Origin: Amorphochlora amoebiformis
Lineage: Eukaryota; Cercozoa; Chlorarachniophyceae
DNA length: 64,000 nt
Reading direction: 5' to 3'
Assembly: GCA_054601695.1 (NCBI GenBank)
Contig: BAAHQB010000004.1
Location: 496,001-560,000 of the forward strand
Made by a program: the position numbers and the translations under genes. This document shows positions 31,009 to 64,000 of the stretch, piece by piece; within the stretch, counting starts at the first letter, position 1, and each line of letters starts with the position of its first letter. A model generated the notes under the pieces. That model was not told the DNA's origin and did no database searches. It saw only the letters and a program-made list of their open reading frames with translations.

Positions 31009-31020
31009 ATATATATATAT

Positions 31021-31057
<37 letters not shown>

Positions 31058-31170
31058 GTATATATATATAATATATATATATATATACAGATACATATAT
31101 ACACATAGTATATATATATATGTAATATATACATACATATATACACATATATATATATATATAAATACAT

Positions 31171-31218
<48 letters not shown>

Positions 31219-31512
31219 GTATTTTATAATATGTCCACAGGGTGAGGTCAGGGTTAGAGTTTCACCCTAGGAAGCATTGTTTGTAGACCTTCAGCCCAGA
31301 TCTGGGATAGGGTTATGGTGTAGGGGTTGGATTAGGATTAGGGTTAGTGTAAAGTCTGGGTTTGTGCCTTCGGTCTTTGGTGTGAATTGTCATTCGCATT
31401 TCCACTGCGTATTTCCAGAGCTGAGATGTAGATGCATGTTTAACAGAGGAATATGTATATTACATACATATACATATTAAATATATATATATATATATAC
31501 ATATGTATATAC

Positions 31513-31597
<85 letters not shown>

Positions 31598-32042
31598 CAT
31601 GTATGTACCGTACATTTATACATATATTGCAATATTTTAGTGTAATATAAGTATTATATATAAATACATATATATATATATATATATATATTAGCGCAGC
31701 TGTACGTTTAGACTTTTAGCACGTGATTCAGTTGAATCTCCTTTGAGTTAGTCCAGTATGCCACTTGGATTATGCAACCACTTGGACAATAAATAACATA
31801 ATTGGGATACAGTGCACATGGAGTCCTAAGAGTTCCCGAGCGCGACATGATATGTCATTTCTTGTCACCCCGGCATTACCGGATGGACCGGTTAGTACCG
31901 ATTGAGGCGATCTCCAGCCAAAATCCGGGATCTCCAGCGATCTTTAGCATATCTATGACTAAGCTTCTATACCTTATCGATATTTACTCATCGAGCTGTC
32001 CTCTTGTGCTATTCTTATCGTTGTTTTATCAACGTATACATA

Positions 32043-32074
<32 letters not shown>

Positions 32075-32125
32075 CATATATATATATATTATATAATATA
32101 TATATATATATATTATATATATATA

Positions 32126-32167
<42 letters not shown>

Positions 32168-32233
32168 TACAAATGTATATAGATATGTATTATATATGTA
32201 TGTGTGTATGATTATATACGTTGTAGATGTAAG

Positions 32234-32302
<69 letters not shown>

Positions 32303-32589
32303 TATATAGGTGTGTGTATGATTATATACGTTATAGATGTAAGTAAACAGGCAAATTTTGCATACCAATTTAAAAAGATGTGAATCCTCTCTCATGGTGC
32401 TTTGAACGTTCGCATCTGATCATTTATTGTATATAAGTACGTATATATATATATATATATAATATCGATACATACAATATATATATATATATATGTATAT
32501 ATATTTATATAGTTATATATATAATATATATATGCATGTATGTATGTATATATGTATATATATATATATACAAATATATAGAAATTTAC

Positions 32590-32630
<41 letters not shown>

Positions 32631-32942
32631 ATAATAGAGCTTTCTCCGGAGGAAAATAAAATCTAATAATAATCGAAAAACATGAGCACTAATTGTAGCA
32701 AAAGAAGTTCAGATCATTATCCCTCATATAGTCACGTTTAGTTACGGTCGGTCTAGGGTAGGATTCGAGTTATGTTAAAGTAACCAGGTGTAGGAATATC
32801 TTGACGGCCGCGCCCTACCCTTGGAGAGAGAAAGCTGATGTCTGGGCGGTCTGGGTTTAGGGTTAGGGCTAGTTTAGGATTAGGGTCGGAATTAGGAATA
32901 AAACAATGGATTTCTCTGCATTTAATATGTATATGTGTATGC

Positions 32943-32984
<42 letters not shown>

Positions 32985-33033
32985 AAGGTAAACATACACG
33001 CATATGTTTTCACATACAAATATATATATTATT

Positions 33034-33107
<74 letters not shown>

Positions 33108-33135
33108 ATAAATATACATACATACACACATATGC

Positions 33136-33168
<33 letters not shown>

Positions 33169-33839
33169 ATGTATACATATATATATATATATAATCTACC
33201 TTGTACTCTTGAATTGAAGACCAAGCGGTGAGAGATGGAGAGCGGGTGGTGGTACCACATAACACAAGTTTTGAGTTCTCATCAGAATCAGTTAGGTTTA
33301 CGGTTGGGGTTTGTCAGGTCTTGTTAGGGTTGGAGTTAGATTAGAGAGCGTGGAGGGGATCTAAGGGACAGAATTGCGGTTAAAGGTAGCGTTATTGCTG
33401 TCTCTATGTGTGCAATATGTGTTTGTGCATACGTAGAAGGATGTTGTATATTATACGTAGAGGTATATAATGGGTATATATGCATATATAAATAAATAAA
33501 TATATATATATATATATGTATACATAGATATAGATAAATATTTATTATCATGTGTACTTTTGATCTATGGTCAACGGCGATGATACAGTCGTACGGTCCT
33601 AAGGTTCGCGTTCGGGTTAATTTAGACTGTTAGAAAAGTGAGGGCAAAGGCCAGGGTTTAGGTGGTATTATTATAGTGGACGTGTCCGAATTAGGCAAAG
33701 GTTGGTTTGGTTAGGGACGGGGGTAATTTTAAGAGTTAGAGTTGGGATCAGAGCTAGGTGGGCTAAAAAAGACGTGGTAGGCTAGGAGTTGGGTTGTAAC
33801 TTTTCTATGATGTATTCCATCGTTTAGCGAATCTCTCTT

Positions 33840-33875
<36 letters not shown>

Positions 33876-34004
33876 AGATATGTAAACACAAATACATATG
33901 TATATATATATATACATAGATGTGTAATAATATATATCTATATACATATGGATGTGTGTTACATATTTATGCAAATATATACACAATACACATATATATA
34001 TACA

Positions 34005-34055
<51 letters not shown>

Positions 34056-34255
34056 GGTTGTATATGTGTAGAACAAAAAAGGTGTATATACATATCCAAA
34101 TATGGTACAAAAATTACATGGATCATGCATACGTAATTGAATATATATATATATACACATATATATATTATATATATATATATATGTAGAAATATACACA
34201 TATTATGTATTATATGTATATACATACGTATATGTATATATATATATATATGAAA

Positions 34256-34321
<66 letters not shown>

Positions 34322-35265
34322 GTTCGCCGACCTTCCACATCCAGCCGTGGTTTACGTCCTTGCTTTGGAACCTTCCTCGGCGGTAGCGTTGGAGGCAATC
34401 TCGACTGCGGAACCTTCCCATAAGATGTCTCCACTGAAGGTGAGCTAAGCGCATGCGGGGGTTGGGGACCCATCGGGTTAGGCGGAGAAGGGGGTTTGAA
34501 GGATACCGGTGAGATCAAGTCTTCATTTTTCTGCTCGGGTTCTACGTTTGCTCGCGGTAATTCCTGGGTTGGGCTTGTGTTTAGTGTGGGTAAATGTATA
34601 CATGTCATTCATGTGTAAGACAGCAGGAGACAAAGAAAGACAGAGACAGACATACGGCCACGCAGACAAGCATAGCTTGGGAGCGAGAGAGAGAGTTAGC
34701 TCGAGAACAATCACTGTATCATTCTAATTGAAAGGAAGACCTCTTTGTAGTTGTCGGAAGTTTGAGGCATCTCAGGCGGTGGTGGGGCTACATCACTGAG
34801 CCTGGAAGGCTTGGGGGGGGGAACACCAGGGGGAGGAGCAGGGGGAGGGAATGGCAGAGAAGTGTGGGAGGCTGAGCGAATGAAGTTGTTTTTGTTCACG
34901 AGGCGGTGGTGAGGAGAACCAGGAGGTGCAGGAGCGGGGGGTAGTGAGGAATTGGATAGGTTGTATGGGTTGGATTCTAAGGAGAGGGTTAGTGAGAATA
35001 TTTATGCGAGTAGATGCGTACATGTATGAAATATTTGTATAATTAATGTATATATATATATATATACATATATAATCATATTACAGTTTTATATATTTAT
35101 TTTTTATATGTCTGTATGTATGCGATATGTTCACTTACATACATGTGATTATGAGCATATGAAATATATACATGCGTATATATGTATATATATATGCATA
35201 CACACACACATATAAAAGTATACACATTCACATATATTATATTAGAAACATTCATATATGTTTAC

Positions 35266-35309
<44 letters not shown>

Positions 35310-35351
35310 AATATATATATATATATATATAGTTGAATATATATAATACAC

Positions 35352-35384
<33 letters not shown>

Positions 35385-35889
35385 AAGGCTACCATACGCA
35401 ACATCCTCATGGTTATCCTTTTTCTCGCCTGTCACATCTCTTTCATCTAGTACCTAAGTAAATGTCAGAGTTACATATATATATATATATATATATAGTA
35501 TATGTATATATATATATATATTGAGTGCGTATTACCTAAATATATATATATATATATATATGCATATATATATATGTATATAATATAATATGTAATTGTA
35601 AAAAAATTATATAATATGTATGTATATCTATCTATATACGTATATATATATATATACATTACGTATATATATATATACATATATACATACATCGTCAAAT
35701 GTGTCTTCAAACATTATATAATGCATATACATATACACACATATATACATACATAAACACACACACATATATATATACGTATATATAATTATATATATAT
35801 ATATATACGTTCATTGTATATTTAAATACATAGATACATATACACATGTTATATATATGTAGTATACATGCACGCACATTTATATACCC

Positions 35890-35959
<70 letters not shown>

Positions 35960-36413
35960 TTGAATTAATCAATATGTATTTACGATATATAAGTATTGTA
36001 CATATATATGTAACTACATAAATATATATATATATATATATGTATATTTCTAATATGGAAAGATGTCCACCTTCTCCACATACTCAGGCAAAGGCGGCGG
36101 TACGGGCGGCACACTTTTGTTTTCCAATCTAGGCTCAGGCAAAGGTGGAGGTACAGAGCTTTCCTGTAGGTTGGCGTGAGTTCATGGTATGTTACGTGTG
36201 TATGCATGTATACATGCATATACATGTACTTTTTTGATACAACATTTAAACGCATACATCCTTATGTGTACAAGTATACATGTGTATACATATTTGGTAC
36301 ATATGTATACAAACATATACACAAATGTAAAAAGAAAATTAAAAATATACATAAATAAATAAATAAACTCCTATATATGTATATATATGTATATATAATA
36401 TATATATATACTT

Positions 36414-36456
<43 letters not shown>

Positions 36457-37050
36457 TATACATATATCAGTGTGTGTATATTAACGTTGTGTTTATATTC
36501 ATATGCAAGCCAATGACATAAACTCCCCAATTCTTCGAAAGTCATCCCAAACTTAAACCTTCACGGGCAGCATCGGCGGAGTGAAACTGGGCCTGGAAGA
36601 TGAATTTAATATGGAATTGTGCCCAGTTGGCACGCTCTTTGCCTTGTCCAAGCGGTGGGACAAGGGTGGTGTGCTAATCCCAGCTGAGGAATCCAATATC
36701 TCCGTGTAGTTTAGAGGGAATTGGCCCTAAAGATGTACCAGCGATGGGAATGGAGTAAATATGATCAGTAAAGCTTCGGGCATACTTGTCGTCCATTGAG
36801 TGTGCCTACAGCCCAGCGGTCCTTTGTGAAGTCTATCTTGATTATATCACCGGTATGAATCGACAGGTCGCTGTCCCGTTCGGCTTCCCAATCGAACAAG
36901 ACACGGACGAACTGAAATAAACAAAGGATAATGAGATTTCAGATAATATGCCCTGATTCCCACTTCCTTCAACTGCCGAACCCACCCTTTACCGCCAATA
37001 CTGTATGAGTCTTATTAAAGGGAGCGGGCTAGTCTCTCAACCTTGGCCAT
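16384..37050 (-). CDS. SH3 / Pro-rich / DEP / PH / F-BAR-like / RhoGAP protein, about 49 exons, about 1,070 residues
   Basis: Predicted cytosolic regulator that would stimulate GTP hydrolysis by a Rho-family GTPase at curved or phosphoinositide-rich membrane. Probable first exon 37042-37050 (Met-Ala-Lys, then a GT donor); stop TGA at 16384-16386. Domain order from the N terminus: SH3 (36911-36559), proline-rich linker (36163-34372), DEP (31301-29970), PH (29077-28031), helical F-BAR-like region (27529-20202), RhoGAP (18882-16384). Phases agree at nearly all junctions. Unresolved: the link 29970 to 29077 (end of DEP), 25357 to 24759, and the acceptor near 24111-24114, where short exons are probably missing. 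The exon at 22762-22779 is only 18 nt. One intron (after 24347, reading leftwards) may be GC-AG. Introns carry (TA)n and sense-strand CCCTAA. Confidence 0.88.
19350..20110. other. Non-repetitive block inside the intron before the RhoGAP exons
   Basis: About 0.75 kb with normal base composition between exons 20202-20254 and 18826-18882, which join in phase without it. Several minus-strand segments flanked by AG..GT (e.g. 19567-19613) are open, but none gives a family match and phases do not chain. It could be an old transposon fragment or alternative exons; function unknown. Confidence 0.35.
20202..27529 (-). CDS. Exons for a helical, F-BAR-like region
   Basis: Exons 27431-27529, 27055-27082, 26802-26859, 25624-25701, 25357-25429, 24715-24759, 24566-24582, 24347-24403, 24206-24246, about 24047-24113, 23892-23941, 23472-23538, 23280-23342, 23143-23166, 22762-22779, 22192-22255, 21571-21600, 21334-21401, 21064-21107, 20869-20941, 20465-20544, 20202-20254. 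Helical, charged heptad-like text such as [20 protein letters not shown], then [10 protein letters not shown] and [10 protein letters not shown] resemble the end of an F-BAR dimerisation domain (KAKxxY stretch, ...DIQxFI..., FxYDLP). It would bind and bend membrane. The identity is motif-level only; the first part (27.5-25.4 kb) is less diagnostic. Confidence 0.65.
20941..21560 (-). repeat. Degenerate TTAGGG-type repeats (CCCTAA on the sense strand)
   Basis: Scattered GGTTAGGGTTAG words (20941-20965, 21040-21055, 21119-21140, 21405-21430) in introns of the minus-strand gene; on its transcript they read CCCTAACC. Acceptors at 20941, 21401 and 20544 sit within or beside such units. Similar clusters occur at 24140-24930, 27090-27170, 28775-28810, 29885-29940, 30240-30530, 31240-31350, 32855-32890 and 33290-33770. 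Confidence 0.8.
26345..26460 (-). repeat. Dispersed repeat, copy A (inverse of 29650-29755)
   Basis: Reading the minus strand, blocks cacaaaccgaagtggtct, acaagaaaccaaat and gcaacaac occur in the same order and spacing as on the plus strand at 29650-29755. Both copies lie in introns of the minus-strand gene in opposite orientation. No coding identity was recognised. Confidence 0.55.
28031..29077 (-). CDS. Exons for a PH domain with a 9-residue internal duplication
   Basis: Exons 29047-29077, 28868-28882 (15 nt), 28683-28770, 28595-28608 (14 nt), 28455-28530 and 28031-28060. Joined reading: [20 protein letters not shown], then [34 protein letters not shown]. This matches PH-domain strands (RRYxxL...LxYF, PKGxIxL, FxIxT, RxYxFxAxSxEE). 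Exon 28455-28530 contains two tandem DDKNLTLR[C/F] copies, encoded by a 27-bp direct repeat (28478-28504 and 28505-28531). Confidence 0.75.
29650..29755 (+). repeat. Dispersed repeat, copy B
   Basis: Plus-strand counterpart of 26345-26460, with blocks cacaaactgaagtggtct, acaagaaaccacaaat and gcaacaacgacatg. The diverged copies suggest an old short mobile element or duplicated fragment. Confidence 0.55.
29970..31301 (-). CDS. Exons for a DEP domain
   Basis: Exons 31266-31301, 30538-30588, 30186-30218 and 29970-30000. Joined, they read [20 protein letters not shown] then [20 protein letters not shown], the classic DEP pattern GSEAVDWL...RxEAxxxGxxLxxxGLL. Such domains aid membrane or receptor targeting in signalling proteins. 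The terminal FxD...YxF strand expected after FKQI was not found and probably lies in an undetected exon between 29,970 and 29,077. Confidence 0.85.
31899..33277 (-). CDS. Linker exons before the DEP domain
   Basis: Exons 33200-33277 (26 codons, ends SIQEYK), 32785-32834 (contains [13 protein letters not shown]) and 31899-31958 ([19 protein letters not shown]). Phases chain 0, 0 to 2, 2 to 2 into the DEP exon at 31266-31301. The sequence is basic and without a recognised domain. Confidence 0.65.
34372..36163 (-). CDS. Exons for the proline-rich linker
   Basis: Exons 36071-36163 (two VPPPLPE-type repeats), 35393-35453, 34741-34976 ([16 protein letters not shown]) and 34372-34563 ([13 protein letters not shown]). 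Multiple PPxP and PxxPxR/K motifs are visible, fitting a ligand for SH3 or EVH1/profilin-type partners. The donor of 34372-34563 is chosen for phase (AAG, then gttcca); the frame stays open for about 40 nt more, so a later donor is possible. Reverse-strand context: exons are preceded by AG and followed by GT. Confidence 0.8.
36559..37050 (-). CDS. Exons for the N-terminus and SH3 domain
   Basis: Exons 37042-37050, 36786-36911 and 36559-36726. The SH3 fold is complete: VLFDWEA (ALYDY equivalent), [12 protein letters not shown] (ELSFxxGDxI), [11 protein letters not shown] and [10 protein letters not shown] (GxFPxNYV). The usual WW pair is reduced to one Trp (RWAVG). The tail of exon 36559-36726 already carries Ser/Pro-rich linker. 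Such SH3 domains bind PxxP ligands; the linker downstream offers candidate intramolecular ones. Confidence 0.9.
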
Positions 37051-37327
37051 GCTGGGATTTTTATAAACCTCGCAAAGTAACGGTCGGTAGTATCTTAGAC
37101 TCTCTTAAATAGGGTGGCGTGTCGGACACGTCAGTCGAGTGGGAGCGGTGTCTGGCAGACTGGCACACGTGCATCCGGTGTAATAATTTTGTTGAAGCGA
37201 AGAGTCTCCTGTGTATACACGGAAAAATGCAGGCTCACCCCCCTGTTGTACAGACAAAAAGTTCAATACATTAATATACACACGGCCATGCTTTTAATTA
37301 TAATCAAAAGATTATACTTATACTACT

Positions 37328-37363
<36 letters not shown>

Positions 37364-37449
37364 AATAGTATAAGTATAATCTTTTGATTATAATTAAAAG
37401 ACTGCCCGTGTGCTTTTAATTATAATCAAAAGATTATACTTATACTACT

Positions 37450-37480
<31 letters not shown>

Positions 37481-37555
37481 GATACAAGCATGTGTACATA
37501 TTTTCATACATGTATAGATATATGCTACATGATATGTACACATTTATACACCCCA

Positions 37556-37597
<42 letters not shown>

Positions 37598-37605
37598 CTA
37601 TATAT

Positions 37606-37668
<63 letters not shown>

Positions 37669-37703
37669 TATACATATATATATATATATACATATTTGTG
37701 TAA

Positions 37704-37765
<62 letters not shown>

Positions 37766-37955
37766 GGTAAATTAAATGACCTGACTAATCCGCTACCTTC
37801 TCAAAGCCTTTCTTGCTTGTACGTATGCGCCCATCTTTTATGCCAAGAGTCTTCATTCATCAATCGGGGCTTATTCTCTACATGCAAACACGTCGACGGA
37901 CACGTAAAATGGTGGTTCGGAGTGGATAAGTGTGTACGCAAAAACACGTATGCCG

Positions 37956-38003
<48 letters not shown>

Positions 38004-38943
38004 GCACTTTATTTCTCTCTTTCTCATCTCTCATGCAATTTATTTCTCTCTTTCTCATAGGTACATATTATTAATGCCTCTGTTTATGATTGAAAGTACC
38101 GATTGGGTGCTGACTTGAAGTTGATCAAATTAACCGACTGGTAAATCTTATCACAGTTTACCAAACGTTGACTGGCGCACGATAGTGAATCGGCTTGAGG
38201 GTACAGTGCCAAACTTAGACAGCCAGTGTAAAGGCTAATTGGCTCTTAAATGGTTGAATATCGCGACGAAGACACGATCCCTTCCTGCAGGGGTGCGAAT
38301 CACGGTGTCAGATACGTGTAGCGCCGAGCCTTTTTGTGACATCAGGTCACAGAGCCACTCGAAAAGAATCGTCCAGGTGGGGCCGTCAAGAAGGCTTTAA
38401 TCTCGGGATGCTTGGCTTTTGTGCACGCAAATAGGCCATTGCTCGCCTGTCGGGGGTTCTATACCAAATACATAACTCCGATTTCCTTCTGACCATGTTC
38501 ATTCTAATGGAACTCTGGAAAGCTCGAGATCCTTTTAGAGATAAAGAAGAAGGGATAAAAGACAGCCTTCCGCCGCCTTTCCCTCCCTCTCTCTCTCTCT
38601 CTCTCTCGATCTTTCTATTCTACCCCTATCCACGAAAACCCATTTGCGGGAAAGCAAGTGTCAAAGTTCAAAACCTGAAAACTATTGCGAAGAATAAAAG
38701 TAAAATATTAGGTAAGGATAAGGATATATAAAAATATATATATATATATATATATAAAAATATCTTAAAATTCTGGCCGAAGAAAATTAAAATAATATTT
38801 TTCTAAATATCTTTTCGCCTTCCTTTATACGCGTGCGCTCGCCGTCCCCCGATATACCCCCCAAAATCCCTCGTATTACCAGTATTAGCGCACCCACCCC
38901 TCATGATCTAACACCATCGAAAAATTATTTTTAATTTTTCGAA
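37051..38943. promoter_or_regulatory. Divergent intergenic spacer (probable bidirectional promoter region)
   Basis: Lies between the start codon of the minus-strand gene (37048-37050) and that of the plus-strand gene (38944-38946). Reading the minus strand, TTTATAAAAA lies about 10 bp before the ATG, too close for a classical TATA box unless the leader is very short. The spacer holds the inverted repeat at 37279-37447, (TA)n at 37560-37745, and a (CT)n tract with a 31-bp duplication (tctcatgca[c/a]tttatttctc) at about 37960-38060. About 38,060-38,720 is unique sequence with no gene recognised; transcription starts are not determinable. Confidence 0.5.
37279..37447. repeat. Perfect 35-bp inverted repeat with a third direct copy
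   Basis: The arm cttttaattataatcaaaag... is at 37291-37325, its exact reverse complement at 37366-37400, and a further direct copy at 37413-37447. The loop and the sequence after copy 3 are (TA)n. Flanking cacacgg (37279) and ccgtgtg (37406) extend the inverted symmetry. It could form a long hairpin or be a foldback/MITE-type element. Confidence 0.9.
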
Positions 38944-62929
<23,986 letters not shown>

Positions 62930-63211
62930 CTGTTAAAAGTCACTTATAATTATTTATTGATGTTGCAAATGAATGCCCTCGAGATTCAAAGGTGTACTTG
63001 AATGTCACTTACATCTGGATCTAGTACACTACATGTACTAGTCTGGTACACCGGGCTTATGCTCGTGTGGAGGGATGGGGGTCCCACACCCACACAGAGG
63101 AACAAAGTACCCTGACTAGGCTGGACTCTGACTAGGTATAAGATTTAGCTATAGAAGATACTAGAGATAGTACATCTTACTAGTCTTACTAGTCTTCTAG
63201 GTCTTAGGTAC

Positions 63212-63244
<33 letters not shown>

Positions 63245-63465
63245 TAGGAATACATGAATGTATACTAGATATATACTTGCATAATACATTGTATATATGT
63301 ATACGTAACGCCATTTTAGCGTCATTAGTCTAGTTAGTACTCTGCTGTTTTCTGTAACGTAATATTGTATAATTCTAGAATTGCTCTTTAAACTTGTACA
63401 TAGGGTTCACGAGTGAGAGCATAGTCTGCTCGAATGAATGTATACATTCGGGTTTACCACCTTGA
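62930..63465. other. Convergent intergenic spacer, CTAG-rich
   Basis: Between the stop at 62927-62929 and the end of the next, minus-strand gene. Contains many CTAG, ACTAG and GTCTAG words (63010-63200) and only short (TA)n, the same composition as 15590-16240. No gene or RNA was recognised. Confidence 0.55.
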
Positions 63466-63469
63466 TTCG

Positions 63470-63994
63470 GCTTGGGAAGGATCGGAAATTCGAAAGGAAG
63501 TCAGCTTCAAAACACCCCCTAACGCACTCAAGGCGCTGAGGTTCCAGTTAGTCATGTACACGGCCAGGGTACATGATCTCACTGACCTCAAACTCATATG
63601 TACATATTTACACAGCGTAAACATGTTTTTTTACGGGAGGTAAACCCCGAAAAATGTAAACCCGGGGCGTCAAGTCTATTTACACATTCATACGACCGGT
63701 GTAGATGCTCGTATTGGTGTCGAAGCGCGCCATCCACAATTCAACGAGCACGACACGTGCTCTCACGGGCTGTAGTCTCTGATATACATGGGTTGAAAAT
63801 ATCATAATCCTTCGGAATGGTAAGAGTACCTTGGGGGGGAGGCAGAAAGGTCTGCGATTCCGAGAAAAACACATGGACACAAAGGTACACATGTTAGGGG
63901 AGTGTCCATGAGATATACCCGCCGGATAATGCGCCATTATGCCCACTGAAGGTGCGTAAGATGCCATTGTCACCATTGCCGATGTGGGCGGCCA
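63470..63994 (-). CDS. 3' part of an unidentified gene (partial)
   Basis: Two well-formed minus-strand exons: 63830-63994 (55 codons; AG before, GTACTC after) and 63686-63778 (VRARVVLVELWMARFDTNTS), joining in phase 0. The next exon is probably within 63470-63600, where two frames are open. One starts FEVSEIMYPG; the other runs ...TNWNLSALSALGGVLK to a TAA near 63462. The text VLVELWMARFDTNTSIYTG weakly recalls the polycystin-type extracellular segment (FVDFTxYNxNxNLF), but this is a guess. The gene continues beyond the window's right edge. Confidence 0.45.
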
Positions 63995-64000
63995 CTGTCA

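Noticed and set aside
31415-31432. Candidate minus-strand microexon before the DEP domain
   Set aside because: Phase allows it, but joining 31899 directly to 31301 gives an equally good frame and a more typical DEP start.
31870-31990. Similarity of this segment to 19380-19470 as a dispersed element
   Set aside because: 31899-31958 fits as an in-phase exon, and the resemblance is limited to a few shared words.
38495-38731. 78-aa plus-strand frame in the divergent spacer
   Set aside because: Contains a (CT)n tract and no recognisable motif or phase-compatible link to the gene starting at 38944; could be leader sequence.

Overview
The window is nuclear DNA from an intron-dense eukaryote. It holds parts or all of four protein genes, cut into very small exons (typically 15-120 nt) and separated by introns made largely of (TA)n microsatellite and, in two genes, of telomere-type CCCTAA hexamers. 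No rRNA, CRISPR array, operon or bacterial feature is visible. Exons were called from splice-site pairs (mostly GT..AG), reading-phase continuity across junctions and family motifs. The organism cannot be named from the sequence. A protein combining SH3, DEP, PH, F-BAR and RhoGAP parts fits best with a unicellular relative of animals/fungi or an amoebozoan, but that is inference.

Layout: (1) 1-15,347, plus strand: 3' portion of an ABCG-type ABC transporter, 19 exons seen; the window opens inside an intron and the Walker A end of the gene lies upstream. (2) 15,348-16,383: convergent intergenic spacer rich in CTAG and poor in (TA)n. (3) 16,384-37,050, minus strand: about 49 exons for a multidomain Rho-GTPase regulator in the order SH3, proline-rich, DEP, PH, F-BAR-like helical region, RhoGAP. 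(4) 37,051-38,943: divergent intergenic spacer with a 35-bp perfect inverted repeat. (5) 38,944-62,929, plus strand: 34 exons summing to exactly 571 codons including the stop. They encode a protein with an N-terminal hydrophobic segment, an arginine-methyltransferase-like domain whose active-site loop is shortened, and an acidic tail. (6) 62,930 to about 63,460: a second convergent CTAG-rich spacer. (7) about 63,470-64,000, minus strand: 3' part of a fourth, unidentified gene.

Three large-scale patterns stand out. Telomere-type repeats inside introns are almost always CCCTAA on the sense strand, so on the plus strand they read TTAGGG through the minus-strand gene and CCCTAA through the plus-strand gene, switching near the divergent promoter region. 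Many 3' splice sites lie next to or inside these hexamers (CCCTAG|, CCCTAAG|). And several introns carry decayed tandem copies of the neighbouring exon with its splice site, suggesting a recurrent process that duplicates exon plus intron pieces. Long purine (GA)n and pyrimidine (CT)n tracts alternate in the introns of the third gene.

The genes do not form an operon or obvious pathway: they are a transporter, a cytoskeletal/membrane GTPase regulator, a methyltransferase-like protein and an unknown.
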